Positions 25,001-45,550 of a stretch of DNA of 64,000 nt are shown here, piece by piece; the first letter of the stretch is position 1; the number at the start of each line of letters is the position of its first letter. A program made the translations under genes and the position numbers. Under the pieces are notes generated by a model. It saw nothing but the letters and a program-made list of their open reading frames with translations. It made no database searches and had not been told where the DNA came from. The DNA comes from Nereocystis luetkeana (taxonomy: Eukaryota > Sar > Phaeophyceae > Laminariales > Laminariaceae): the NCBI GenBank assembly GCA_031213475.1, contig JARUPZ010000002.1:6395049-6459048 (forward strand), given 5' to 3'.

Positions 25001-25376
25001 AGCAGTAGTAGCGACTTGATTCCGTCGCCAATATTTTTGGACTTAAAATACTACTAACTGTAGTATTACTCGTCGCTGCTGTCGTCCTGCTGTCTGCCAC
25101 GTATGTTTCTCGTGTTTGTGGTACATCCATGGATGCTGAATGTTGGAGCAGATGAGCGAGAGCGAGGTTCTGGAGCGGCAGAAGATAGCGGAAACGCTAG
25201 CCACCAAGAGGGACGAACAAGTTCGCATGTGCGCAGCCGAAGACAGAGCCAGGGGAGCGAGAGATTGGGAGAGCTGTTCGCTCCTAACAACACGGGCGCG
25301 CGCTGAACTGGCCAAGAGTCGCGGGGAGCACCGATCGGATGTCCTTCAAGCGCTACGAAGCCCCAAGACACGTTAG
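1668..25376 (+). CDS. Large EF-hand / leucine-rich repeat protein (24 exons, ~1,203 aa)
   Basis: Exons: 1668-1781, 2148-2204, 2655-3008, 3537-3709, 4135-4265, 4657-4886, 5458-5571, 6844-6990, 7203-7305, 7921-8093, 8301-8335, 8804-8915, 10419-10570, 11418-11552, 12563-12706, 14179-14293, 14634-14702, 15565-15648, 17552-17667, 18933-19140, 20699-20943, 22413-22563, 24296-24520, 25152-25376 (stop TAG). Phase is kept at every junction. Residues 277-391 hold three EF-hand loops (DLGGGGTIGISE, DLDGGGDISWVE, DADQSGVIEYGE). Residues 440-580 are very basic and helical, probably coiled coil. About 19 repeats of 23 residues (LxxLxLxxNxLxxLPxxIGxLxx, the Ras-group/SHOC2-like spacing) run from about 590 to 1050 without a break across exon borders. 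The C-terminus (1055-1203) is charged and helical. A Ca2+-responsive scaffold is a reasonable inference; the exact role is unknown. Least certain are exon 4 (it could start at 3525) and the 35-base exon 11. Two donors are GC (14703, 19141). Confidence 0.88.
3715..3816. repeat. (CTA)n microsatellite in intron
   Basis: Imperfect then perfect CTA/TAC trinucleotides start 6 bases after the exon ending at 3709. The open frames here (poly-Tyr, poly-Thr, poly-Val) are repeat artefacts. Confidence 0.9.
4907..5002 (-). repeat. Interspersed repeat family C, short terminal copy between two poly(G) tracts
   Basis: The core CATGCATGG...GTAGTCGT...CCATAGACCCTCGCA...CCCTACAATGCCGG is shared with copies near 10.7, 13.1-13.5, 20.2, 21.9 and 24.0 kb. 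This copy lies between a G17 run (about 4909-4925) and a G15 run (about 4987-5001), just inside the intron after the exon ending at 4886. Confidence 0.8.
6060..6440 (-). repeat. Two tRNA-like (pseudo-tRNA or SINE-head) copies
   Basis: On the minus strand, both near 6140-6075 and 6405-6330, a perfect Pol III A-box-like word TAGCTCAGTAGG is followed by tRNA-like sequence. The second copy also has a B-box GGTTCGAATCTC at the right spacing. The D-stem partner is mismatched and the first copy's B-box is degraded, so neither looks like a functional tRNA. The shared flank (ATCGATCGATT.CCCAGCCCAGGG) extends beyond the tRNA-like part, so the unit was duplicated as a block within the intron 5572-6843. 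Confidence 0.6.
7815..7915 (+). repeat. Degenerate 7-bp minisatellite (GCCCATT)n
   Basis: Runs of CCATTGC, CCGTTGT and CCATTGT repeat up to the acceptor GTGGAG at 7915-7920 and replace the usual pyrimidine tract of this intron. Confidence 0.85.
8640..8722 (+). repeat. (GAT)n/(GGT)n microsatellite
   Basis: GATGGT units pass into about 18 GAT units. The poly-His frame on the other strand is an artefact. Confidence 0.9.
8940..9070. repeat. A/T-rich TATGATAT tandem repeat
   Basis: TATGATAT/TATTATAT words repeat through about 130 bases in the intron 8916-10418. The rest of that intron, from about 9070 to 10195, shows no feature I can support. Confidence 0.8.
10196..10378 (+). repeat. (TATG)n microsatellite with regular TACGTATGCATG interruptions
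   Basis: Perfect TATG blocks are interrupted every 28 bases or so by ACG/GCA variants, a higher-order tandem repeat. Open frames on both strands (MYVC, HTYI) are artefacts of the tetranucleotide. Confidence 0.9.
10707..10955 (-). repeat. Interspersed repeat family C, ~250-bp copy abutting poly(G)
   Basis: Reverse-orientation copy. A G10 run at about 10711-10720 is followed by CTCATTATCATGCATGG and the shared core, then the GCGAAGCGCCGTGAG segment and GACAGCTTCAATGAGTC, also found at 13.2 and 23.8 kb. It starts about 135 bases after the exon ending at 10570. Confidence 0.85.
11703..11773 (+). repeat. (CTGT)n / (CGGT)n tetranucleotide repeat
   Basis: Consecutive CTGT units change to CGGT units inside the intron 11553-12562. 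Confidence 0.9.
11865..12305 (+). repeat. A/T-rich 9-bp repeat (AATGTAATA)n
   Basis: About 440 bases of AATGTAATA / AATGTAACA units in all degrees of decay fill nearly half of this intron. No open reading frame of note. Confidence 0.85.
13084..13470 (+). repeat. Two tandem family C copies
   Basis: The core GGCATTGTAGGGATGCGAGG...CGACTACGGCCATG occurs at about 13157-13209 and again at about 13397-13446. The second copy has the longer left part (AACTCATTGAAGCTG, CACCTCACGGCG, GTCTGCCTGGTCGGTGAAAA). The first is preceded by C-rich and A9 sequence; the second ends GAGTACAC followed by C8. Confidence 0.85.
14404..14460 (+). repeat. (CAA)n/(CGA)n microsatellite
   Basis: AACAACAAC and GACAACGAC units in the intron 14294-14633. 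Just before it, 14345-14395 resembles half of MITE family B. Confidence 0.8.
14866..15535 (+). repeat. Degenerate telomere-like (CCCTAA)n blocks in an intron
   Basis: Three blocks lie in the intron 14703-15564: CCCTAACCCTGACCC at 14869-14900, CCCTAGCCC units at about 15195-15255, and CCTAAG/CCCTAA variants at about 15360-15530. All read CCCTAA-like on the plus strand. The divergence suggests old interstitial repeats, not a chromosome end. Confidence 0.7.
15811..16012 (+). repeat. (ACT)n microsatellite, ~200 bp
   Basis: Nearly uninterrupted ACT units with a few ACG, AAT and GCT variants. It yields spurious poly-Thr and poly-Val frames. Confidence 0.95.
16070..16545 (+). repeat. 12-bp minisatellite TATGACAGACGG
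   Basis: About 38 copies of a 12-base unit with point variants only. Because the unit is a multiple of three and its common forms lack stops in several frames, long open frames of Met-Thr-Asp-Gly, Arg-Arg-Tyr-Asp, Val-Ile-Pro-Ser and Thr-Val-Cys-His repeats appear on both strands. It sits inside the LRR-gene intron 15649-17551, and none of these frames is joined to exons. Confidence 0.95.
16950..17545 (+). repeat. C/T-rich 10-bp minisatellite (CCTTCCTACC)n
   Basis: About 600 bases of TTCCTACCCC/TTCTTACCCC units with nested higher-order repeats (17215-17300 resembles 17330-17440). It runs to within 10 bases of the exon at 17552 and so supplies that exon's polypyrimidine tract. Pro/Ser/Tyr-rich frames here are artefacts. 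Confidence 0.92.
18575..18940 (+). repeat. Imperfect tandem repeat sharing sequence with the following exon
   Basis: The word ACTTGCGGTCCAATC occurs at about 18587, 18738 and 18790, with a variant near 18852. GACCAATCGG-type words lie between. The coding exon from 18933 carries ACTTGCGGTGGAATC near 18948. Spacing is irregular, 50-150 bases. Confidence 0.7.
20203..20305 (-). repeat. Interspersed repeat family C, short terminal copy next to poly(G)
   Basis: A G11 run is followed by TGTACTCGATAGGAGAGATG, then CATGCATGGCCGTAGTCG and the shared core to GCCGGGG. The first part is the exact reverse complement of the end of the copy at 24.05 kb. Confidence 0.85.
20965..21070. mobile_element. MITE family A, copy 1
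   Basis: Palindromic element with ~27-base terminal inverted repeats beginning TTACGGGGGACCATAGTAAA. It inserted about 20 bases after the splice donor of the LRR-gene exon ending at 20943. The right TIR has three or so differences. Confidence 0.85.
21440..21990 (+). mobile_element. Family C element, near full-length copy (~550 bp)
   Basis: It begins TATAGGTTGGGTTGG, then GTCGATTGGCA...GACGCTGTAAAACA, and collinear similarity to 23560-24077 continues to the GAGTACACCC end. Length and lack of coding capacity suggest a non-autonomous element; class is unknown. C-rich sequence (21270-21425) precedes it. Confidence 0.7.
22320..22392 (+). repeat. (GCTATGCCTC)n 10-bp repeat
   Basis: About seven units of CTCGCTATGC with variants, ending 20 bases before the exon at 22413. 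Confidence 0.85.
23525..24110 (+). mobile_element. Family C element, near full-length copy flanked by poly(C) on both sides
   Basis: C-runs at about 23528-23555 precede TATAGGTTGGGTTGG. The body matches the copy at 21440-21990 and the two copies near 13.1-13.5 kb. The end, GATCGAGTACATCTCTCC followed by GAGTACAC, runs into C14 and then C7. No open frame with recognisable domains. Confidence 0.75.
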
Positions 25377-27677
25377 CGGAATAGTTCAAATTGAGACCAC
25401 TCCCCTCCCTCCCCCGCCCCTAAATATTGTACGGCGGTGGCTGACACGTTTTTGCCGCATTTTTTTTCGAGGCGAACGCGTAAAAGATGTCGGGGCCCAA
25501 ATGGCGGCCAAAAGTATTTTAGATGTATAAATAGATAGCGGTGTGTATCATGCCGTCCCTGGTATATATATGCCATGTAGAGGGCTGCCGTACAGAGAGT
25601 ATGGGCACTCTTGGAATACACGTCACGCCTCGGAGGGATCATGATATCCATCTGATATATCTGTCTACAGATAGATCATCTACTGCTGCTGCTGTAGTTC
25701 CTCAGCTAGCTGCCGTTGTGAGATATCGTGCACGATTCGCTAAATGCATATCCAACCCAGGAAACATTCAGCACTACCTGTAGAGCATGCCGACTTTTTA
25801 CAGGTCCCTCCCGGCACGATGACCTACTGCTGCTTTATAGATAGATCATACAACATCGGGAATACCGTGTATCTATAAATCTGTCTCGAGCAATCTGTAC
25901 CGCCTGTCCGTGGTGAGCTATATTTCTACAAAGAGAGGACAGCTTTTTTGGTACTATGATGGGTGCTTGTACTCGTCGTGCTATAGGATACCTGGTATTA
26001 AGAGTAGTTACTGCTGAATTCGCAACAACTCATTGGAGAGAAGAAAGAGGAAAGTGAGCGTTGATCCTCACGCGCAAATTGTCTCGTTTCCCCGCTCGCC
26101 CCGTACGTGCCACCGAGACGACTATTAGTACTAATACTGTCTCTCTCTCGCACTTGTGTCGCATGCTATCTTATCATCTTGGTCGAAGGCAAACTTCTCT
26201 TTCTTGTCTCATCTTGTTCCGGGCTAGGGGCAATCTTAACGAGGCGTGTTTTTCAGTTTTTTTCCAGTATTTTCCCGCAATTTCGGTATTTTCCCGAAAT
26301 TTCGGTATTTTCCCGAAATTTCGGTATTTTCCTATGGGAAAAAACCGAGAAATAACGAAATCTCGTGAAAATACTGGAATAAACCTATAAAACGAGCAGT
26401 CCTTGAGTTTTTTTTTTCGACCAGCCGACGACGCCATTCGTTCGAGTCAATTTAATATGCTGGTAAATTGTTGTTAACCGAGCGCCTACCCACACTTGAG
26501 TTTTAGCTGGTATAACAACGGGATGGAACGGCGGGAGAGACGACGCCGCCTCTGCTCTTACACCTACTGACACAACGACGATGCACTCATTTACCGTCAC
26601 GAGTGCATTGCACTAGGGATGATCAGCGTTATTAATCGAGCGACAAGACCTTCATTGCATACCGACGCAAACCACAATAGTCGTAATATACTGGTACACA
26701 CGATCCCAGGCAGCCGACAGGCGCCGCTGGAACGAAACGAAAAAAGAACGCTACTTACTTTTTTCTAATTCTGCTCGGTCGCGTTTTTTTTTGGGAGATT
26801 CGACAAAACAACAACGACACGTGAGTAAAAACGCGCGCGCCGCGTGTTTCATCACAAGGAGAAGAGGAACATAATACCTGGTACAACAAATTAAAAGCCG
26901 CCTCCCGAGCTAACCCCAAAGTACTACAGTACAGTACAGCTGCCAACCACTATCTCCTGTATCCGATAGCTCAATACAGTGCTCACTCTTAGCGCTATAA
27001 ATAAAGGCATCACCCTAATCATCCCTTCCCTTCCCGCACCACACACCAAGGCGAAAATAAAGTGACTCAACTCCCCGACGCACCAAAAATGTCACTTCTT
27101 CACGCGCCTTGGCCGCTTTTTTGCTGCCATATGTGTCCTCCACTCGCACAAAATCATGGCCGAATCGTGTAAAGGTTGGCTGGCTGGCGGCCAAGCCGCG
27201 CGTCTCTTCTCGTCGGCGGCTAACGATCAAGCCTACCCCCAAAATCCACAAAGCATAGACTAACAAACTACATGTCAACACGCGCGTCTCGCAAAAAAAA
27301 AAAAAAAGTTGTGTTTTTGCGGCTGGGCTAAAGTTGACTCAAACTAAAACCAAAAGCCAGGGCCATGGGGGCGAAGGGCGGGTGGGTGTGCCCTGAACAC
27401 GGTTACCTTAAAACGCCCTTTCGGCGAGGTCGCTCTATCTGCACCCTCTCTGGCATCCTACAGCAGAGAGCGCCGCAACACAGAGCACAGGACGCAGGCC
27501 GAAACAATCGAAGCAGAGCAGACAGAAGCACATACACTACTACTGTCATTCGCTTGAGCGCGGAGGATTCAACAAGTCGTACGTCTGTATGCCGTCCTAA
27601 GGACACGCGCATCGCAATTTCTTTGGGAGCGGGCGACCCCCCGCAAGCCCCCGAATTCGAGTGCCTCCTCCTCCTCG
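25377..27677. other. Convergent intergenic region with little structure
   Basis: It lies between the stop codons of the LRR/EF-hand gene (+) and the fucose synthase gene (-). The only features are a 17-base tandem repeat at 26240-26335 (TATTTTCCCGAAATTTCGG units, each partly self-complementary), an A-run at 27292-27306, and a segment near 25675-25770 that recurs near 41310-41430. I see no gene. Confidence 0.6.
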
Positions 27678-40236
<12,559 letters not shown>

Positions 40237-40672
40237 CGTCTTGTCCTGCGTCGTGGGATATGCGCACGATGAGTGGGTGGTGAATTCGACTTCCGCACTC
40301 TGGTCCGCTTGTTGCTTGTTCCACCTTCCACCAAACGAAGAACGTAACCAGGCCCTCTGCAGTGACACATTGATGGGGGCCGGGGATGGATGTATTTGTC
40401 ACTAAAAACCGGGGCAGGGACGAGACATTTTCAATTTTATCTTACCTTGCAGATATCGGGTATGCGATGCTAGCACAAGTGATGAGGTGGACTGCTAGCT
40501 GGGTGGGAAGCGAGCGAGCGAGCGGAGGGATGATGGAATCGGATCGAATTTTCTTGTGGAACATCCCGTCTAAAAAACGCCTTTCCCTATGATGGAGCAC
40601 CTTGTGAGCGAAATCCAGCAAGCATCGATCATGCACGAGGGACACTCAGCAGTACACCAATTCCTGCCTATC
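40237..40672. promoter_or_regulatory. Divergent intergenic region between fucose synthase and lumen-protein genes
   Basis: 436 bases separate the two ATGs. Open frame extends upstream of both starts, but the family length (fucose synthase) and the signal-peptide position (lumen protein) favour the inner ATGs. Shared promoter is inferred. Confidence 0.45.
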
Positions 40673-42837
40673 ATGGGCCTTGTTCGTGCAGCAACGCTCA
40701 CTTTGGCGTTCTTCGGTATGGCTCACGGTTTCACTCTCAATATGGCGACGAGTCCCGGCGACGGAGCGATGAGTCGACGGGAAGCAATATCCTCGATCGT
40801 TGCATCAACAACGTTTGCAGGTGGGATGTCACATGAAACGTGTACGTAACCAGTTGCGATGCATCCCGTACATGGGTCTGGGTCTCTCGTCTCTAAGTTG
40901 CGGTTCGACGGTCGAGACGATCTTCTCCAGCTTGCACACACACCAGCGCGCCGCCGAAGAGCGAAAGTCCGCATGCTGCGTGTACTACTCGTACTGAAAC
41001 CTTCTCCAACTCGCGACGCAAACGCAACATGTGTTACGTCGTTAGTCGTTACGTCATGTTACGTACGTACTCGTCGTTGTACCCTGGTTCTCACATTAAC
41101 TCACAATACGATGCAGTCCGTGGTCGCAGGACAGGCTCCAATAACTCTGGAGTGGAAGAAATACCTCGGTAGTAAAACACCTTGCCTACCAGGTACCAGG
41201 GTATCAGGTACCAGGTATTCAGCTTCGTATTCAGTTTGACAGTTCACGCCTCGGACAGCTCGACAGATCATTATGCACGGAAGTGGATCATTTACTTTTT
41301 TAAGTTCCCCACCTGCCGTTGTGAGAGGTTGCGCACGATGTACATATCCAACCCAGGAAACACGTGATAGATCATGCAGATTATTATATGGCTCCGGCAA
41401 CATGAGCTACTGCTGTAGATCATACCTGGCATAGATCAGGAATATATCTGCCCCGAAATATCTAGATCATGGAGTAAGGGTGATCCGTATGTTCTGTCTA
41501 ACGTGTGGATAGTTTGGAAAGTTTTAAGTTTGAGCTTGCCCGGTTTGATTCGACCACTCTCTCCACCAAATGTCGCGATGACAACACAGCAGCAGCAGCA
41601 ATAAGCAAGACCGTGTTTTTTTGTATGGGCCCACGACATGTGAAACGTGTCAACGCTTCTGACTCCCAACTCTCCCATCTGTAGGCATGCTCGTAGCTCT
41701 ACCACCCGGAGCTTCCGCTGCGGCAAAGATCAACAAATCTCTGGGGCAGGAATCGTTCCGGAAAATCAGGGACGCCAGGCAGTCGTTGGACTCTGTCGAC
41801 CCGCAGCTTCGGGCGCGAAAGTTCGAAGAAGTGCAAGTGAGTGCGTGTGCGCGCCGGTGCAAGTTGCCTTGTAAACACGAACGAGCAGTTGACTTCAAGT
41901 ATGGTCTACTGGTGTGCCTGGTACCATTTTGCACTTTTGCTGATGCTGCTATAAACCCCTTTAGGACCGCAGTCCCGTTTTGGGGACAAACTACTTGAAT
42001 TTTGAGTGGTTTGTCCCCTAAACGGGACTGCGGTTCTAAAAGGGTTAGTATTATAGTGCTGTTATTTGGGGCTGTACGGGGGGTAGATTATTGGCTGTGC
42101 ATCCGGTCGATAGTGAGGGTATATGTGGAAGATTTGGGGATGCTTGCCGGATTGCGTATATCTACTCGTATTGCTTTGTTCCTGTGTTCCTGGTCATGCC
42201 ATCGTACTGGTGGTCTGTGTTACGTACGATATTATTCCTGTTAAGGTACCAGGTATGTACCACGTTAGCAGCAACACACCTGGCGCAATACCCGCTACCA
42301 CCATGATGTTGCACTGTAAGCAGCCGCAATGCTACTGCTGCTGTGGAATTCTTTTTTTTTGACCGGCTGGCTATTTTGTTTGTATTCAACAGGCACTTTT
42401 GGAGAATGGCCCCGTGGCTGAACTCGAGAAATCTCTCGTGGATCTGGTGAAGTCGAACGCGTTGCCAAGCGATGACAAGATAACCGTCGGAACCATTCGA
42501 AGGTGAGACCGATACAATTCTCCTAGTACTACTACTGTAGAAAATTCATCCGCGCGTTCCCTGGGGCCATCGCCTCGACGGCAGTAGAGCTGTTCATAAG
42601 CTTACCTGATTCCTCCTTTTAACGGCCTCGACCCCCCTGTGTCGATGCGTCTTATATCATGCGCGATACAGGTATGGATTGGCGGCAGACGCATTGATCG
42701 CAACGGGAGGATTGAATGCGGCGGCCCGCGACGGGGATGGTGGCGAGGCCCGTAGGATGCTCACTTTGAGCAAGGAGGCGCTCAACGACATCCTCACAAT
42801 CGGAGTCAACAACAACCTTAACAAGACCGACTCATAG
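40673..42837 (+). CDS. Thylakoid-lumen protein with Tat signal, 191 aa, function unknown
   Basis: Exons 40673-40820, 41685-41836, 42393-42502 and 42672-42837 (TAG), phases 1, 0 and 2, all matching. The presequence is tripartite: an ER signal (GLVRAATLTLAFFGMAHG) with Phe at the predicted cleavage site (G-FTLN), a short transit region, then SRRE followed by a hydrophobic stretch split by intron 1 and ALPPGASA-AAK, a twin-arginine lumen signal with an AxA site. The ~134-residue mature part is nearly all helix, with heptad-like hydrophobics (FRKIRDARQSLDSVD, LEKSLVDLVKSNAL, ARRMLTLSKEALNDIL). That size and fold prediction recall small extrinsic photosystem II four-helix proteins (PsbQ', Psb31), but I cannot show homology. 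Lumen location is well supported; role is inference. Confidence 0.8.
41089..41178 (+). repeat. Repeat D, copy 1 (~90 bp)
   Basis: TCACATTAACTCA...GCAGTCCGTGGTCGCAGGAC...CTCCAATAAC...GAAGAAATACCTC is shared at about 90% with 55798-55891, in the same orientation. In the first intron of the lumen-protein gene. Confidence 0.85.
41953..42047. mobile_element. MITE family B, copy 2
   Basis: 95 bases, almost a perfect palindrome: AACCCCTTTAGGACCGCAGT at one end, ACTGCGGTTCTAAAAGGGTT at the other. The loop contains ACTTGAATTTTGAGT. In the second intron of the lumen-protein gene. Confidence 0.9.
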
Positions 42838-45550
42838 GTTTTTCGTTATGCAATTGTTTTTCGTGCGCGTAAGTGCAGTATGAATAGTGTTCGGTGTTGA
42901 AGAGATGCTCGGCCGTCCCACCGGTTGAGTGTCGAATTTTAAATCAGCACGTTCGCGTATTAGGGTCATTCTTGTCGGAGATCTTTTTCTCCATAATTTC
43001 GACATTTTTTTCGCGCAATTTTTCTATCTTCCACATTTTCCTGATTTTTTTCTTCCAAATACGTGGAATTTAACGAACATGATTTTTTTGCTTGTGGAGA
43101 ACTTCACGAATAGTGACAGAACGCCTCCGTATATTGATGCATATCTCCAATTATTTCCAAACTTTGGAAATTATGGAAAAAACGCTCTCCGACAAGAATA
43201 AACCTTAGACGGGAATTACGAAGGTCCTTGGAGGTCGGATATCGTATATTCAGATGGCCGTGCATGAAGAGTACGGGTGGATCTGTGCACCGCGGTCGGT
43301 GGTGCTGACTAGAAAATAATGTACTCATTATAACGAAAAAGACGCAGCTGCTCGTTCTCGTTTACGAACAATAATTGTCCCTTCATCCAGAGGAGCAGCA
43401 TGCCGCGGTCTTGAAGCGAATGCACCGCTGTTAATTGGATACCAAGCGCACTGCAGCCGACGCACCACCGCAAGATAATCCTTGGCGATCGCCATGCAAG
43501 GCGCATGTTCCACAGGCTGGTTCAAGTGAAACGGCGGAAATTATTCCCCGGCCAAATCCACGCCGTTTTTTCGAGTCGGACCGTGATTTTTTGCACACGT
43601 ATTTTATGAGTCCTTATGAGTACCTCCCCTGACGAGTTTAGTTTCGTGCCTGATTTTCGTTTCTCGAATTTGCTTTGGAAAATTTGGACCACCTAAGACT
43701 AAATATTTTTGGCGGGAAAAAATGCGCAGATCAGTCCTCGGGAAGGACATAAACAACGCGTGTGCAAAGCTTCGGGGTCTTATCCTAAAAAACGGGGGGG
43801 ACAATTGGACTTTGGTTAGGAAAAAGTGCAGACGAAAGGTATTGCCTCGTAATGACGTAGTTGCAGTCTAGGATCGATTTTTGGCGACATATTTTGGTTA
43901 ATATTGAACATACATACGTCAGATATTCTAACTTTTGCACGAAAAATTGCCCAGACATGCCTTCGAAAACCTGGAACCGGACCGTTCAGAAAAAAAAAGA
44001 AAAAAACGATTTTCCTATGGAAACGCTTGCCTGTTACTCACCGTATTTGAGGTTCGCGGTTGGTCGGGACACATTGTCGTCACTAGGGCCAGATCCAAGA
44101 CCTCAACTAAAAAAACGGCCATGCCACCCTCTTCCGCTGTTCATGGCGGTCAGTTTGACACCAAATATGTTCCATTCGAGTACATGTCGCTGCCGGCCTA
44201 TGTGGGGGAGAGAATTTCCACTTTTAACCCGAACCGGCTCATTCGCACAATCCTGTTTGGGACCCGGGGTCACGAACCAGTGAAGCCTTCAGGGACTCGT
44301 CTGACTGTCAACGCGCGGCTTGATTAGCTCTAAGAGTAGCCTGCAGATCTTTTGAAAGTATGAAATGTTGGACATTACAACGTACGTGCAGTCTATGCGC
44401 AGTGAAAGGTAGGGTGCGAAGTGTCTATACGGTCGAAACGGCAGCGTGTGGATTTTCCGCATGCTGCCAGCCCACAACTTTCGTCGCTTGTTCCTATCTC
44501 TGCCTGCCCAAATTGCGGTTGATACGAAAACCCGCAACCGTACCGTGTGAACAAAAAACGTTCTCACTAGAGAACCGTTACAAAGTTACGCTACAACACC
44601 ACAACTCCCGTACGAAGAAAAAAAAAAAATGCACCAGCTGGCGCACAACGAAACGCAGTGCGTACGAGTGTTCTCTGCTGCCTGCACCTACGAGTGTTCT
44701 CTGCCTGCACCTACGAGTAAGATCGTTTTCGGCAGATACGCTAAAGTTTCAGGACGAGCTAGAGTTTGGTTAACATCCCCTGCCATGCATGCGTAAACGC
44801 ACCGGCGAAGCTCCGAATGCGACTGCGGACAGAGCGTCCAGTAATACGGGAATGACAAACCAATTCGAGAAAATAGGCGAGTGCCAAATCTGAACGAGCT
44901 CAATTCTAAACCACGACCCATGACACTTGTTAAGTCTAAAGGCAAGAACAGCAGGTGTACGAGTGCCAATCTGCAAGGTGCATCGGCACAATTTCACGAC
45001 ACACGGCCAAGGCCTCAGCATGTAACACCACAAGAGTCACTTTTCCTCTTTTGCATCCAAGCAACTCATGTCTAATCCAAAAAACAATTCAATTTCACCA
45101 ATCCAAACAAAACCAAAAGCGATGCCTGCGTGGATAAATTGTGAAAAAAAAACAAAGAAAAAACTCGACACACTGCTGTACTACTTACAGCAGCAATAAT
45201 CCGTTCCTGCTTGCGGCCACGGCCGACGGCCGTTCCGATCAGAGCGATCCCATGGCATAGAGACGGGTGGCGCCTTATCAATTTCTGAGCTCAACATCTC
45301 ACCCGAAACATGACTTTCAAGAAGTTTGTTCGCGCCACGCTACCACGATTTCTCCGTGCTATATAGTTCTAACAAGCTACAATTAGGATAGAGGTAATAC
45401 ACTAACCGGTATACTAGTAGTTGCTCACTCGAGGAGCTCAACGGGGTCAGAAAACCTTGGTCCCAAGTGTCGAAACCCCTACCGAAGGATGAGTCATCCA
45501 GGGGCGTAGAGAATGAAGCGAGGGGCTCGTGGCGCACACCACGCCTCTCT
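42838..45550. other. Convergent intergenic region
   Basis: It lies between the lumen-protein gene (+) and hydrolase gene (-) stop codons, 2.7 kb. It holds MITE family F copy 1 (42961-43207). Open frames of 130-140 codons at 43861-44327 overlap one another, lack splice or homology support, and are not called. Low G+C through 42900-43900. Confidence 0.55.
42961..43207. mobile_element. MITE family F (Stowaway-like), copy 1
   Basis: 247 bases with ~40-base terminal inverted repeats: TTAGGGTCATTCTTGTCGGA at the left, CTCCGACAAGAATAAACCTTA at the right. TA lies at both borders. Its whole interior matches 51750-51996 in reverse orientation. No coding capacity. TIR with TA target suggests Tc1/mariner mobilisation. 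Confidence 0.88.

Noticed and set aside
43861-44327. Overlapping 140- and 130-codon frames
   Set aside because: Two competing frames, no family match, no acceptor or donor context; treated as chance in intergenic DNA.
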